Positions 8,262-18,540 of a DNA stretch of 64,000 bases are shown here, in pieces. How positions within the stretch are numbered: position 1 is the stretch's first letter; each line of letters starts with the position of its first letter. The notes beneath the pieces are model-generated. The model was not told the DNA's origin. It ran no database searches and saw nothing but the letters and a program-made list of their open reading frames with translations. This DNA is from Schizochytrium sp. TIO01 (Eukaryota; Sar; Bigyra; Thraustochytrida; Thraustochytriidae). The stretch spans positions 8,618,761 to 8,682,760 of the forward strand of contig SMSO01000031.1 of assembly GCA_004764695.1 (NCBI GenBank), given 5' to 3'. The position numbers were made by a program, and so were the translations under genes.

Positions 8262-11177
8262 TTACTTTTTCTTTTCGGCATTCTCGATATATTCGAGGTT
8301 TAGTTTAGACACACCCAACTTATTGGCTTCGCCAATCAGAGGCTCAAGATTCTTGGGAGTTCCTGCAATAGGTTTGCCATCGTCATCATACATTGGAGTG
8401 CCCTTCTCAAGGAGTACACGGCACACGAAAGCATCCAGCATTCGGTCTTCCTCAGATTCGCCAATTGGAGTCTTATTTGTTCCTCCGTATATCTCAGGCA
8501 GCATATCCTCGTCAATTTCTTCTAAAAGCACCGGTTTGAAGGCGGACACATTACGGAAGATACCAATCTTTTTGCGTGTCTCTTCATCTACCCAGGGTTT
8601 CACAACGTTCCACACACCGGCAAAAAAACGAGGGGCATTAAGCACATAAATCCGGTATGCACGCTCCGGGTAGTGTTCTCCAGATAGAGCTACGGTTTTC
8701 TTGACGAAATCCACAACTTCACCAGCAAAATCAAAAAGAGAGACTCCTTGCAGATCGAGAATAGAAATGGTACGCGCACGCTCACTTGGCTCCAAGTGTG
8801 TCCATTGTAACTCAGTGCAGTAGATAAAGTGGAATAACAAGTCTGAGAGCTTCAGACCTGCCCGACGAATCGCTTTCATATTCACCTTTCCTGGTTGGTC
8901 AATGTAAACAGGATAGCCGGTTTTACCACGACCAAAATAGTAGTTCGGCACATGTTTCTTGAGGGTACGATACCAGGGGTGAGGTTGGTCAAGAATCTCA
9001 TCGATTTTGCCTTCAACGCGCCATTCACAGGTGCGAATCCAGCGAGCAATAGCGGCATCCATATTACCCTTTTCACCAGCTAAGAAGCGCTGGAAAGCAG
9101 GATGTTTCGGAATGCCATTTTCGTCTACACCAGCCTCACCATAGACTCCGCCAAGATTCTCTGTGCCTGTGTACTTGGGCTGTCCACCACTAGCCTGGGC
9201 TGCAGTGGCATCTGCAGAAGGGGCTGCAGCAGGTTTGGCCACGGGAGCCGCAGTCGTTTTTGGTTTGACCTCCTGACCATCATCGATGAGATCCTCCTCC
9301 AAAATTGTCACTGTGCTTTGGCTCTTGCTCATTTGAGCGCTTGAGCGCTGTTGCTGCCTTTGCATCTTGGCATGATCCCAGGCCCCGTCTGGGACTTGAA
9401 CATGAATAAGCCAGTTCGCAGCCTCTTCACTAGACTCATCAGCTGCGCGGGAAATCTGGGTTGCCTGGCGAGCAAAGTCCGGGGTGACTAAACCCATGCA
9501 ATAGGCTACCACAAGGCCAAAAAAGCTCGAAAGTATAGTCGTTGTATCCATGCTTCGATGAACATCCTCAATCACAGCCCGGCCATCAACCACATCAATT
9601 CCAAAGTCTCGAACCAAGGTTGTTGCCAAACGTTCAATTAATGCAAGACTCTTATTCGACTCAGAAAGTGCATGAATCGGCTCTATCAGGTCCCCGACAA
9701 CCAAGACACACTGCCAAATAAAGTATGGTGCCACGACCGCGCAAGCAAAGTATACCATGGCTAGTTTATGACACGCAATCAAAAGGTCTAGTTTACTAAG
9801 AGGACGGAATGCATGTTCATTCATGCCAGCTACAGATGAGTCCCCCAACACGCTGTTGCTGTCGTCCTGAAATGCACGTTTAAGTACACTAAGATCTTGC
9901 TCAACCAATAGCTCAAGAGCAATCAGTTCAAGTTTATTTTCCTCAGGCACAACAACACCTGGAGCACCGGCAGCCGCCGCTTCCGTTTGCCTTTTATCAA
10001 CAGCGATTTGCAGCTCAAGCGGTCCATTGACACGATTTGCGGCAGCAGATTCCGCTGCGCTGAACAGATGCTCAGCGCTGATGCGAGCAGTAGAGTTCTC
10101 CTGATCAAGATCTATGAGAACGTTGTCTTCTGGGTGTACCATATAGAGTTTAATAGGCCGCCCGTACAAGGGTTCACGGATCATAATGTCCTGGCTACCT
10201 CCAGCACCACCACGCTCGATAGATACGGACTTAATCCTAGGGGGCACAAACACCTGTCCGCTCGTCGCATCTGAGGTAGACGACGTTAAAGATGAAACTG
10301 CACCGGTGTCAACCAACGAGGGTCTCCGAAGCTGCTCGGGCTGTTCATACGCCTTCACAGGCGGGCCCGAGTGACGATGCACACTAAAGGCAAGATCATA
10401 ACCTGTGCTGTCGGAAGAGACATAGCCACCAATGACACGACTTGTCGAGGCTCGGTAGTTCGTAAGGCGACAGTTGTAGCCGGAACGATACCGGTGGGAA
10501 GATTCAACTTCAATGTACACTGCATTATCGCCATACACTACAGGGCGACGATCATGACCGTTCTTTTGAAAAGAGACATACACTTCGCCGTTTGTGCCTC
10601 TTGGACGTGGGCCAAGGTAGCCCTCAAAAAAACCAGTGAAAGATACCCCACACTTGTTGTTCCAGACCATACCATTGTCATCGACAAGGATCACAGTATC
10701 GCCATAGCGAACTGGGGTGCCATCAGGCACTTCTCCACTAGGATCCTGAACTTGAAGAATACTTTCTCGAAAAATCCCTTCCGCAGAAGAACCAATGGGG
10801 GGGACTGCTACGCGGGTTTGACCATCTCGTTTCTCATACACGCCGATGTATCCGCCAATCTGAGCACCAAGGACTTTAGGATCTTTATCCTTCTTCGCTG
10901 CGAGATCCATCTTGTAGTACTGACTTGTTGCATAAAGTTTAATGGAATCCCCAAAGCGAACATACTCATCCGAGAGGTAAGTATCCTCTAGCTGGTCCAT
11001 TTCAGCATCCAGTGCTGTGCCCACGCCTCGGTTCGACGGGAAGTTCACCAGCGCCACGCTTGCGGAGGCAGGAAGCTGTCCTCCGCCATAGGGTGTATCC
11101 CCTTGTGACATTATGGTTGCTGCAGAAGGTGGAGATGCCAACGCAGGAGCGATCATCTCTTCAGTATCCTGCTTCAT
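8262..11177 (-). CDS. beta-trefoil / membrane / CRAL-TRIO (Sec14) protein
   Basis: The product is 971 aa from the ATG at 11177 (a second Met at residue 23 is possible). Residues ~70-270 contain three spaced copies of a strand motif, VRFGDSIKLY (73), VRYGDTVILVDD (156) and VVYGDNAVYIEV (213). This suggests a three-fold beta-trefoil of the MIR/fascin kind. Two hydrophobic segments follow, about 470-495 (ACAVVAPYFIWQCVLVVG) and 543-562 (ILSSFFGLVVAYCMGLV), likely membrane-spanning or membrane-embedded. After an Ala/Pro-rich linker the C-terminal ~280 residues form a CRAL-TRIO N plus lipid-binding domain: YFGRGKTGYPVYIDQPGKV, then TISILDLQGVSLFDF, then YRIYVLNAPRFFAGVWNVVKPW. Sec14-like domains carry phosphatidylinositol, phosphatidylcholine or hydrophobic ligands between membranes. 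A membrane-tethered lipid-transfer role is inferred. The CRAL-TRIO call is firm and the trefoil call moderate. Confidence 0.85.
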   Translation of the reverse strand: MKQDTEEMIAPALASPPSAATIMSQGDTPYGGGQLPASASVALVNFPSNRGVGTALDAEMDQLEDTYLSDEYVRFGDSIKLYATSQYYKMDLAAKKDKDPKVLGAQIGGYIGVYEKRDGQTRVAVPPIGSSAEGIFRESILQVQDPSGEVPDGTPVRYGDTVILVDDNGMVWNNKCGVSFTGFFEGYLGPRPRGTNGEVYVSFQKNGHDRRPVVYGDNAVYIEVESSHRYRSGYNCRLTNYRASTSRVIGGYVSSDSTGYDLAFSVHRHSGPPVKAYEQPEQLRRPSLVDTGAVSSLTSSTSDATSGQVFVPPRIKSVSIERGGAGGSQDIMIREPLYGRPIKLYMVHPEDNVLIDLDQENSTARISAEHLFSAAESAAANRVNGPLELQIAVDKRQTEAAAAGAPGVVVPEENKLELIALELLVEQDLSVLKRAFQDDSNSVLGDSSVAGMNEHAFRPLSKLDLLIACHKLAMVYFACAVVAPYFIWQCVLVVGDLIEPIHALSESNKSLALIERLATTLVRDFGIDVVDGRAVIEDVHRSMDTTTILSSFFGLVVAYCMGLVTPDFARQATQISRAADESSEEAANWLIHVQVPDGAWDHAKMQRQQQRSSAQMSKSQSTVTILEEDLIDDGQEVKPKTTAAPVAKPAAAPSADATAAQASGGQPKYTGTENLGGVYGEAGVDENGIPKHPAFQRFLAGEKGNMDAAIARWIRTCEWRVEGKIDEILDQPHPWYRTLKKHVPNYYFGRGKTGYPVYIDQPGKVNMKAIRRAGLKLSDLLFHFIYCTELQWTHLEPSERARTISILDLQGVSLFDFAGEVVDFVKKTVALSGEHYPERAYRIYVLNAPRFFAGVWNVVKPWVDEETRKKIGIFRNVSAFKPVLLEEIDEDMLPEIYGGTNKTPIGESEEDRMLDAFVCRVLLEKGTPMYDDDGKPIAGTPKNLEPLIGEANKLGVSKLNLEYIENAEKKK

Positions 11178-12614
11178 CTTTCGGGGAGAACTGGAGGGTT
11201 ATCTCTATATTGTGTTTTGCTGTTCTAATGAATCAAGATCTTCCCCTCGAGAATTTGGAAAAGACGAAACCTGCAATCTGCTTAACCTCAAAGTAATTCT
11301 GGCAACAGAAAGCTACGGACAACGCAACTTTTCGTTAGACTCACCTTGTATTTATAAATATCAAGCTAGTCTTTTGCGCCAAGTATCCTTTTAAATTATT
11401 TTTGCTTGCGTTGGATTCGCCAGAGTGCAGATACACAGGAGCCAAATTCGAAGAGTTTAGTTCTCAATAGTATGAAAGCTCAGAAGGAATTTCCACACTT
11501 ATCTCGCTTAAAGAGCTACTGAGTTCTCAAATTCCAGTGGTTTCGAGATTTCCAGCTTGGCCTTACCAACGCAGTCTTGAGCGTTAGGAGATACAGCGTT
11601 CGCTGCAAATGAGACGTCACTTGACAACGTCCAGTAAGTCTCTAGGGTCAGCTCTTTCTGGGAGTCTGCCCCGTCGGCACCTCCGCCAGCGTCTTGAAGG
11701 CGTCAAGCACCCGTCAACTGAGGTCAGAGTCAAACCAAATCCAACGCCTCGAGCCTGGTTGCGTTGCCCTCTTCGCGCTTTTGTCCGTACGCAACTCTGC
11801 CAGTTGCCACGCAGGCGCGATCGGCAATCCTTTCAGCGCGAAGCGGGTCTGCGCCGCCGCGAGCCAAGCCCGAAGCCGACTGCGCTCTGCTGGTGTCCTC
11901 TCCAATCCGAACGATCGAAAATGAATGAACGAACGCAATGAAATGAAATGTATTTTCTTCTTCTTCTCCAGATCCATTATACAAACCTCACCTTTTCTTT
12001 ACTCGCTCTCTACTATAGACTATAGCTCCATTAACCCACTTGCAACTCTTTTCTCTACTGTATATAACTGATGCTACTATGGAGTATTAGCTCCTTTTTC
12101 TTCTAACCATGTACGATAATAGAAAGAGATCTTCTTCTCCGCTTCACTTCGGTATCTATTTATCGTAGGTATTTGAGCGAGCGCTATAGGCTCGCTCAAA
12201 TGATCTTAGGCTTGCAGGGGTGAGAGGTAGCGAATATCAAGAACAAAACAAGAGTAGCTTTGGAAATAATCATCTATTCGCAGATCAGATTATCGATTTT
12301 GATTAAAGCAGCTATTTTTTTTTGTGTATTTGTCGTTGTTAAGTTTGTGAAGGAGCCGCTGGTAAAAGTTTACTTGCACAGATTTGGGAAATGATTTTAT
12401 TTCATTAACATGCAACCCAGTTTGAGATAATTAAAGAACTTTAGAGAAGACATGAAGAGATATAGAAAGTCCTCTGTTGGCTCGTAGTATTCTTATTTAC
12501 GTGCACTATTTTGTTAATCGGAGAACCTGGAACAAAAGCGAAGTATTTACGTCGTAGCGCATCCCCTTCCTAACTTAATATCGGTAAAATTAGTTTGTTT
12601 TTTTTAACCTCTGC
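11178..12614. other. intergenic 1.4 kb
   Basis: This region lies upstream of the CRAL-TRIO gene and downstream of the protease gene. A GC-rich block at about 11600-11900 is open in several frames at once, which is expected from composition rather than coding. A perfect hairpin lies at 12171-12201. No gene is called. Confidence 0.5.
12171..12201. repeat. perfect 12-bp inverted repeat (hairpin)
   Basis: The arms ATTTGAGCGAGC (12171-12182) and GCTCGCTCAAAT (12190-12201) are exact reverse complements around a 7-base loop. It is about 415 bp beyond the 3' end of the protease gene and has no U-run typical of an intrinsic terminator. Its function is unknown. It could be a footprint of a small mobile element or a structured transcript end. 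Confidence 0.75.
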
Positions 12615-13650
12615 TCACACAAAAGGTGCCTCGAGCGAGGCTGTAAATAAGGCTAGCTCGGAAGCAGGAATAAGAGCCGCAAGCTGCGGGGTCTCTAACT
12701 CTTCTGCGAGTTCGACAGTTAAGACACCCTCCACCATTCCAATAAGTTGCCCATGTTCATTTCGCACCGGGCCACCGCACATGCCAGATTCAAGCACAGA
12801 TTCAGTCAGCACCAGAATCTGCGGAATCTCCATCACATTGCCTCCTTGGCATGCAGATGGCAGCATTTCAAATGCAGCTACACTTCCTGGAACAATACAA
12901 GGGAAACTCTGTGAAACATCTTGATTGTTCTCCAGTTTGGCTTCTACCCGGTGGCCAAAGCAATTCACCTTCATATCAGGCCCAGGCTGGACATACTTAT
13001 CCTTTTCGAAATCAATCGGCCCGAGGCCATACTTTTCGAGAAATGATAAAGCAAGGTTGTTGTCATCAAATTCGAGAGCAGCAAGATCGCGGAATTCATG
13101 ACGAACCATTGAGTGCTTTTTCAGCGGGAGCTCGTCCAGAACTTGGCCTGTTTTATTTAAAACTTGAACAATGCATTTGACCTCTTCAGGTTTTACGTGA
13201 TGCATCCATGCTGTAGGGCTCTGTTTCATTCGCATGTAATTTCCCCCGTCGAAAAGCATAGCCCAGTTAGTTAACACAGGTTTCTACCAGTAATTCACAG
13301 CCATGGACGTTTTGAGTGACACTTACATCTTCAGAGCCACAGTAATGGGGAAGTTGGGCGGGGTCCACGTTGTGCAGTGAGGTGAGTACGACTGGTGCTC
13401 CATCGTGTCTCAAGGTTGAAACGCCGGAAGCGCGACCAAGGATCTCATAGTCTTCCATGCCAAATTCTGGCTTGAAAAACCACGATTGCAAGCTCAGGAT
13501 GTAATCACTTGCACCAGAATCTTGAGCAGAAGACGAGCTGCTCGCAAGTCTCCTTTGGCTCGCCCCAGCAAGATACCCTCGACGAGTAGCTGATGCCATG
13601 CGATTGCCTCTGCTGAGGCTAGCACTTAGAAAACTCTGAACAGATGCCAT
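12615..13650 (-). CDS. trypsin-fold protease with Cys nucleophile (two exons)
   Basis: Read as join(12615..13283, 13327..13650) on the minus strand, giving 330 aa. The 43-nt intron (13326-13284) begins GTAAGT, ends TAG, and joins in phase 0 (...CGSED then KPVLTNWAML). The first ~40 residues are Arg/Ser/Ala-rich with a matrix-protease-like site (RRLASSSS), suggesting mitochondrial import. A chymotrypsin-like triad can be placed: His93 in VVLTSLHNVDP, Asp174 in FRDLAAL, and the nucleophile in ESGMCGGPV, where Cys277 replaces the usual Ser. The GxCGG form is known from viral 3C-like cysteine proteases, whereas HtrA and trypsins have GxSGG. The following GQLIGMVEGV fits the barrel strand after the nucleophile. 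No PDZ domain is present. The active-site assignment is by motif only. The Cys could also mark an inactive relative. Confidence 0.75.
13284..13326 (-). other. 43-nt spliceosomal intron
   Basis: On the minus strand it reads GTAAGT at the 5' end and ACTGGTAG at the 3' end. It contains in-frame stops, and its removal joins the two protease exons in phase 0. It is a useful size and consensus reference for other introns in this window. Confidence 0.75.
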
Positions 13651-14228
13651 CTCTTCAACAAGATAAGCCGCTTAATCTTTGCCTACGTAGGTCTCGTCTA
13701 GAGGTCAGTTGTTGCGTGAAAACTGTGTTGACTTTGCCTCACACGCTCAAAGCAATCTTGCTTTTGAGATCTAGTAACCTCACTCTTATTCTTCTTCTTC
13801 TTCTTCTTGTTTTTTTTTTAAATAGTAGTGAAGCATTATGGAAATCATAGCAATGTACTACTTACCTGATTTAGGTCAAAATACTTTCTTGTCTGGTACA
13901 CAGCTCTATTCATAAAAGCAAGCAGATTAAATCCTCCCCCCCTTCCCCCCCCCCCCCCCGATGTCCTAAGACTGTAAGAATGGTCGTGTAGTAGACACTA
14001 TTTCAATCAGGCAGAAAGGATAAAGGATAGAAACTAGACCATAACGTAAGCAAAAACACAAAATAATATAAAGTTTACATTAGTGAAAGGTAATTTCGAT
14101 CGGAAGTAAATTTTTACAGAGGATACACATGATTCTGGTGAATGATGATGATCTATTCATTCATGAGGATGTGAAACACAAATTGTAGTGCACATATATT
14201 TATAAGTGTTGGCGCTTGCTTGAGTTTA
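13651..14228. other. intergenic, protease promoter side
   Basis: A 578-bp spacer upstream of the protease gene and downstream of the kinase gene. It contains a (CTT)n/poly-T run near 13790-13820 and a C-tract at 13935-13959. No gene was seen. Confidence 0.6.
13935..13959. repeat. poly-C tract
   Basis: A run of 25 bases, all C apart from two T residues, about 290 bp upstream of the protease start. Such tracts are unstable and can be sequencing-error hotspots; G4 or i-motif formation is possible. Confidence 0.8.
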
Positions 14229-15173
14229 TTAGCAAACCAACCATGATGGTGACCAGGTCTCTGACGCAACAGATTCCCAATCCACTTCTTCAAAGAATGG
14301 GAACGTTTTGCATGCATCTGCGCTGCAAAGACGCTCTTTGGGGGATTTGGTAAGCAGGCTGGCGACGAAAGCGATCATGTCAGCATTGGCAGGACAAACT
14401 TCAGGCCAGTCAGGTTCACCTGTTACAATCTTGGATACAATTTCCTCAGTTGTCACACCCGAGAATGGCGCATCATGGAAGAGCAACTCGAACATGATTC
14501 CACCCATGCTCCACCAGTCTGCAGCACAAGTGACAGCATCTCTGCACAAGACCTCAGGACTCGCATAAAACAGAGTACCAGCTCCATGGGTAACATCTTC
14601 ATCATCCTTGAGCACTTTGGCAACACCAAAGTCCAAAAGTCGAATGTGGCCGGTTGCAGTGATGCCAATGTTTTCTGGTTTCACATCACCATGAAGAATG
14701 CAAAGAGAGGAGAGGTGGTCGAGGGCCAAAACAAGTTCTGCTGCGTAATGCGTGACGTCTTCAAGGCAGAGCTTTCCAGACATCATGAGGGAGTATAAAT
14801 CTCCTCTGTGGCAAAGCTCAAGAGTAATGCTGGGAACTTCATCATGGTTGACCATTTCATGCTCGAAGAGAAGGTCGATGATGAAATTGCAAGTTGGGAG
14901 GCCATCCTGCAAATGTCTTAGGATCTCGATCTCGTTGCGAGCTTCATCCTTCTGATTGTCATTCTCATTATTGAAGACTTTGAGGGCAGCATCTATGTTT
15001 CCTGCATTAGTGCGATGCACTGTGCGGTAAATAGACGCAGATGAACCATGCTGAAGAAGCTTCATTTTTCTTTGACACAAACTTTTGGGAGTCTTTAGAG
15101 TTAAGGTTTTGATGTTGCCCCGCAAGCTAATGTTCAATGAGGCTTGGCCGTGACTACTAATAGGCATAACCAT
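14229..15173 (-). CDS. serine/threonine protein kinase, AGC-like, HGD catalytic loop
   Basis: The product is 314 aa from the ATG at 15173 and consists almost wholly of a kinase domain. A glycine-loop remnant (LLQHGSSASIY, ~39-49) precedes the ATP-binding Lys65 (AALKVF) and the helix-C Glu81. The catalytic loop is HGDVKPEN (161-168) with Asp163 present, then DFG (181-183), then GTLFYASPEVL (SPE at 205-207, replacing the usual APE). Next come DWWSMGGIMFELL and a C-lobe ending near 300 with FPFFEEVDW, which recalls AGC kinases. The Arg of HRD is replaced by Gly, so the usual Arg contact with an activation-loop phosphate is missing. The glycine loop is also weak. It is probably active but not regulated in the standard RD manner. 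No regulatory domain is attached. Substrate and pathway are unknown. Confidence 0.85.
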   Translation of the reverse strand: MVMPISSHGQASLNISLRGNIKTLTLKTPKSLCQRKMKLLQHGSSASIYRTVHRTNAGNIDAALKVFNNENDNQKDEARNEIEILRHLQDGLPTCNFIIDLLFEHEMVNHDEVPSITLELCHRGDLYSLMMSGKLCLEDVTHYAAELVLALDHLSSLCILHGDVKPENIGITATGHIRLLDFGVAKVLKDDEDVTHGAGTLFYASPEVLCRDAVTCAADWWSMGGIMFELLFHDAPFSGVTTEEIVSKIVTGEPDWPEVCPANADMIAFVASLLTKSPKERLCSADACKTFPFFEEVDWESVASETWSPSWLVC

Positions 15174-17460
15174 TTTCTCATAGGGTCGATGCAGAGGATG
15201 CTGATCAGAAGCTGATAGGCATGTCTAGCTCTTGAAGCCACACATTTGATAGTGTGAACATCCGCTGCTAGGTAAGCAATGAGAGGGAGGCGAAACAAGC
15301 TAATGAGTCCAATCTGGATCTTAACTGAAGGAAGTTTACACTTTGATAGCATCACTGGTGAAGCTAAATCAACTTTTTTACACCTTGAAAGCCTGGAGAC
15401 ACACTAGAATGGATAAGCTAAGATATGAGCCCCGCAGACTTTTAGCTTTTGCAGCTTTCTACTTTCTCCTCAATCGACTCCACCAATGGTGGAACTGGCA
15501 AGCTTCCCCCAGACAAGCCAGCCATTTTTTTTGAAAGGAGAAGCAAGCAATCTCCAAGAGCATAGGTACCCAGTAGGTATGAGCTCTCCTTCAGACCACT
15601 TCGTTATAACATCTTCTTTAAGGGGTACAATAGCGAAAGCTGAGAAATACTTTTACAGCTTCCATGGTACACTTTACCTTCTCCAAACACCTATCGACCA
15701 CCTCTTACTCGAACTTAAATTCTGTGCTGCTGGACTTGTGCTTCTCTGATGAGAGTCTTATGACTTCCGATTATTAGATTGTCGGAAAGGCGGAGGAGGG
15801 TACTAAGTGCACACCGTTTGAGTGATCCGTTGGAATTTGTTTTTACATTATGCGACTTTCCCACAAAGTTGATTGTGTTCTACTATTAGTATTGACTGAG
15901 TAAGCTACCCAATGCATGAGGCAACGATGTGATCGAGCATGCAATGCAATTATAGTATACGAAACCTGCATATGCCAAAGTACTAGGTATTTTGAGCTAG
16001 TACAAAAACAGTTTTGTCAACGTCTTCAGTACTTCCCACGAAATAGAGCTAATCCCCGCTGTAAACGGCAAAAAGACATTGAACATCTTACCGCGATGGC
16101 TGGCTAGCAACCCGCCCCACAAAGGTAGCGCTGGTTATTTATCTGCTAGGTAATCTCCAAAATATGGTGGGTCTACGTATGCAAGGGCGAGCAAGTTTTA
16201 TAGGTAGAAACGATTATTAAAGTTGTACTAGTCTATCTATTAGTATTTTACTTAGTATCCTGAACATTAATTGGTGTTAGCCATTAGTTGACGCAGAGAG
16301 GGGCGAAACGATATTCCAGGTAAATGTGAAACTTGATGATTCTCAATAGTTTGAAAGCTATCTTTTAAAATTACTACACATCATTGGCCTGTGAAGAGCT
16401 TTGGTTTAATGGCGCACAGAAAGGGAGAACCTTGCTTAGTTCATCATCCACACGATAGTTAGATACAAAAAAGTTGATTTTAGTCAAAGGTTTTAAACAA
16501 AGTGACCAGGATTCAAAAATATGGATTCTGTGTATTTGTGTGACAGAGCCCCGCGGCGAAGTAAAGACACTTAATCGCAGTGAATGGTGCCGTGAACTTT
16601 ACTTGAGAAACCGTTGTAAAGAACATAGCTTAGAGTTGTAACCGAGACATAGACGTAGCTGATCCTGCAAAGGTAGTGGAGAATTGAGCGTCAAGCAAAG
16701 AAGAAGTCATAGCAAAAAACTTAATAAATTAAAGCAAAGATTTAAACGTAGCTCAAGTTTTTGTCCTTTATCTATGTATGCTGCAGCAATGTACTTGCTG
16801 GCATCCTTGTTAGGTATCACGGAAAAGATTCTTCCAGACAGCCCTTCTCTGAGTTTGTAGTTTTGATCTTAGACAGTAGCTTGCTTTTCACACTGTGGAC
16901 CAGGCTTTCTCAAGCTTGGTGCACATATTTGGTGGGTATCCTAGTGAGATATCATTTGCAAGCCAACGTGGGTTTTGATTTTGAATTTCCAAATCGCAAC
17001 AAAAGCAGTTCTTCGCAAGTTCCACTCTATCGTACTTGAGCAGCTCGAGTCTTCCTAGAAAGTGCAGTATACTCCGAAGTGTCTTTTGAAAGACATTTGG
17101 CAAGATTCTCACTTATTTTGCTCACGTATTGCCCCTAAGGCCCCTAAGAGAAATCAAGTACCATCTCAATTGTTGGATAGTTACTTGCATTACTTTCTCG
17201 TTTTCCGGAAAGACCAATTCACTTGTTCAAAACTTTCATATCTTTGTAGAGGGTACAAGCGGCACAATGTAAATCTATAGATGAGTTTATCCATGAATTA
17301 TATTTAGCTGCACTCGGCATCAGCAATATCTCTATCTCTATCTTCTAATGGCTCTTGAGATAGGCTAAATTAAGACACGCTTAAACACTCACTTTTCACG
17401 TGCTGCATAAAAGATTTGACTCCGCACAATATCACCACAACGAAAAGCATGTGACGTGCG

Positions 17461-18236
17461 TATATACACTTAATCTGCTGCGCAATAAGCTAGGATTTGT
17501 ATAGCATTTGTAGTACCACCCTAGATAATATGTAACTATACTCTGCACGTGCTGCACACAATCTTAGCTGCGTATATGAAAATGTTATTGTTCATACTCA
17601 AAAAATGCATGCTTACGCACTTATTAAATCATCCGTGATAGCTATAATTATGATCACCCGTATGCTATCTAGACTCGACACAACGATCTTAGAGTGCTAA
17701 ATTCGACTGTCGTATGTGCTACGTTGCAAGAATATGTGCTGTTGAACTCTACCTTACTAAAAAACGTTTAGTACTTCGCCATCAGATGAATACATTGCAT
17801 TTTAACTCTCATGCTCTTCCCTATGCTTTCTATCTATCTAATGGATATATATGCACTTAATCTGCTGCGTAATAAGCTAGGATTTGTATAGCATTTGTAG
17901 TACCACCCTAGATAATATGTAACTATACTCTGCACGTGCTGCACACAATCTTAGCTGCGTATATGAAATGTTATTGTTCATACTCAAAAATGCATGCTTA
18001 CGCACTTATTAAATCATTCATCCGTGGTAGCTATGATTATGATCACCCGTATGCTATCTAGACTCGACACAACAATCCTAGAGTGCTAAATTCGACTGTC
18101 GTATGTGCTACGTTGCAAGAATATGTGCTGTTGAACTCTACCTTACTAAAAAACGTTTAGTACTTCGTCATCAGATGAATACATTGCGTCTTAACTCTCA
18201 TGCTCTTCCCTATGTTTTCTAACTATTTAACTGATA
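17461..18236. repeat. 387-bp tandem duplication
   Basis: Two head-to-tail copies, 17461-17847 and 17848-18236, match over their whole length. They differ by scattered substitutions and three small indels (one A lost in each of two A-runs, and an extra TTCA/CATT-type 4-mer in copy 2). The anchor CTTAATCTGCTGCG recurs 387 bp later. Neither copy has a long open frame. The high identity implies a recent duplication or ongoing homogenisation. Confidence 0.92.
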
Positions 18237-18264
18237 TGGTATAGTAGGTATAACACTTCACAAA

Positions 18265-18540
18265 TCACAGCTCTTGAGTTGAAGTTTCTGCGGCACTTGC
18301 ACGAGTGTCCACGGTGTAGGACATAATGCCCGTAGATAGCCTGGAGATAGATTGATTACCAGAATTTTCAAGAGGCATTAAAGTGTTTTCGTACTCGTAC
18401 GACAGCGCGTGCAAGCATACAGAGTCACTAGTACTACTGCTCTTCAGCTCGTAAGACTCGAGCAACGCGCTTTCTACAACCACAACTACAAAAGCGCAGT
18501 ATCTTATCATCTCGTTCTGACACATACAGTAGTTTGTCAT
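18265..18540 (-). CDS. hypothetical 91-aa open frame
   Basis: An ATG-started open frame immediately beyond the tandem duplication. It contains a short hydrophobic patch (CAFVVVVVESALL) and Ser/Thr-rich sequence. No family is recognised and there is no supporting context. It may be chance. Confidence 0.15.
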   Translation of the reverse strand: MTNYCMCQNEMIRYCAFVVVVVESALLESYELKSSSTSDSVCLHALSYEYENTLMPLENSGNQSISRLSTGIMSYTVDTRASAAETSTQEL

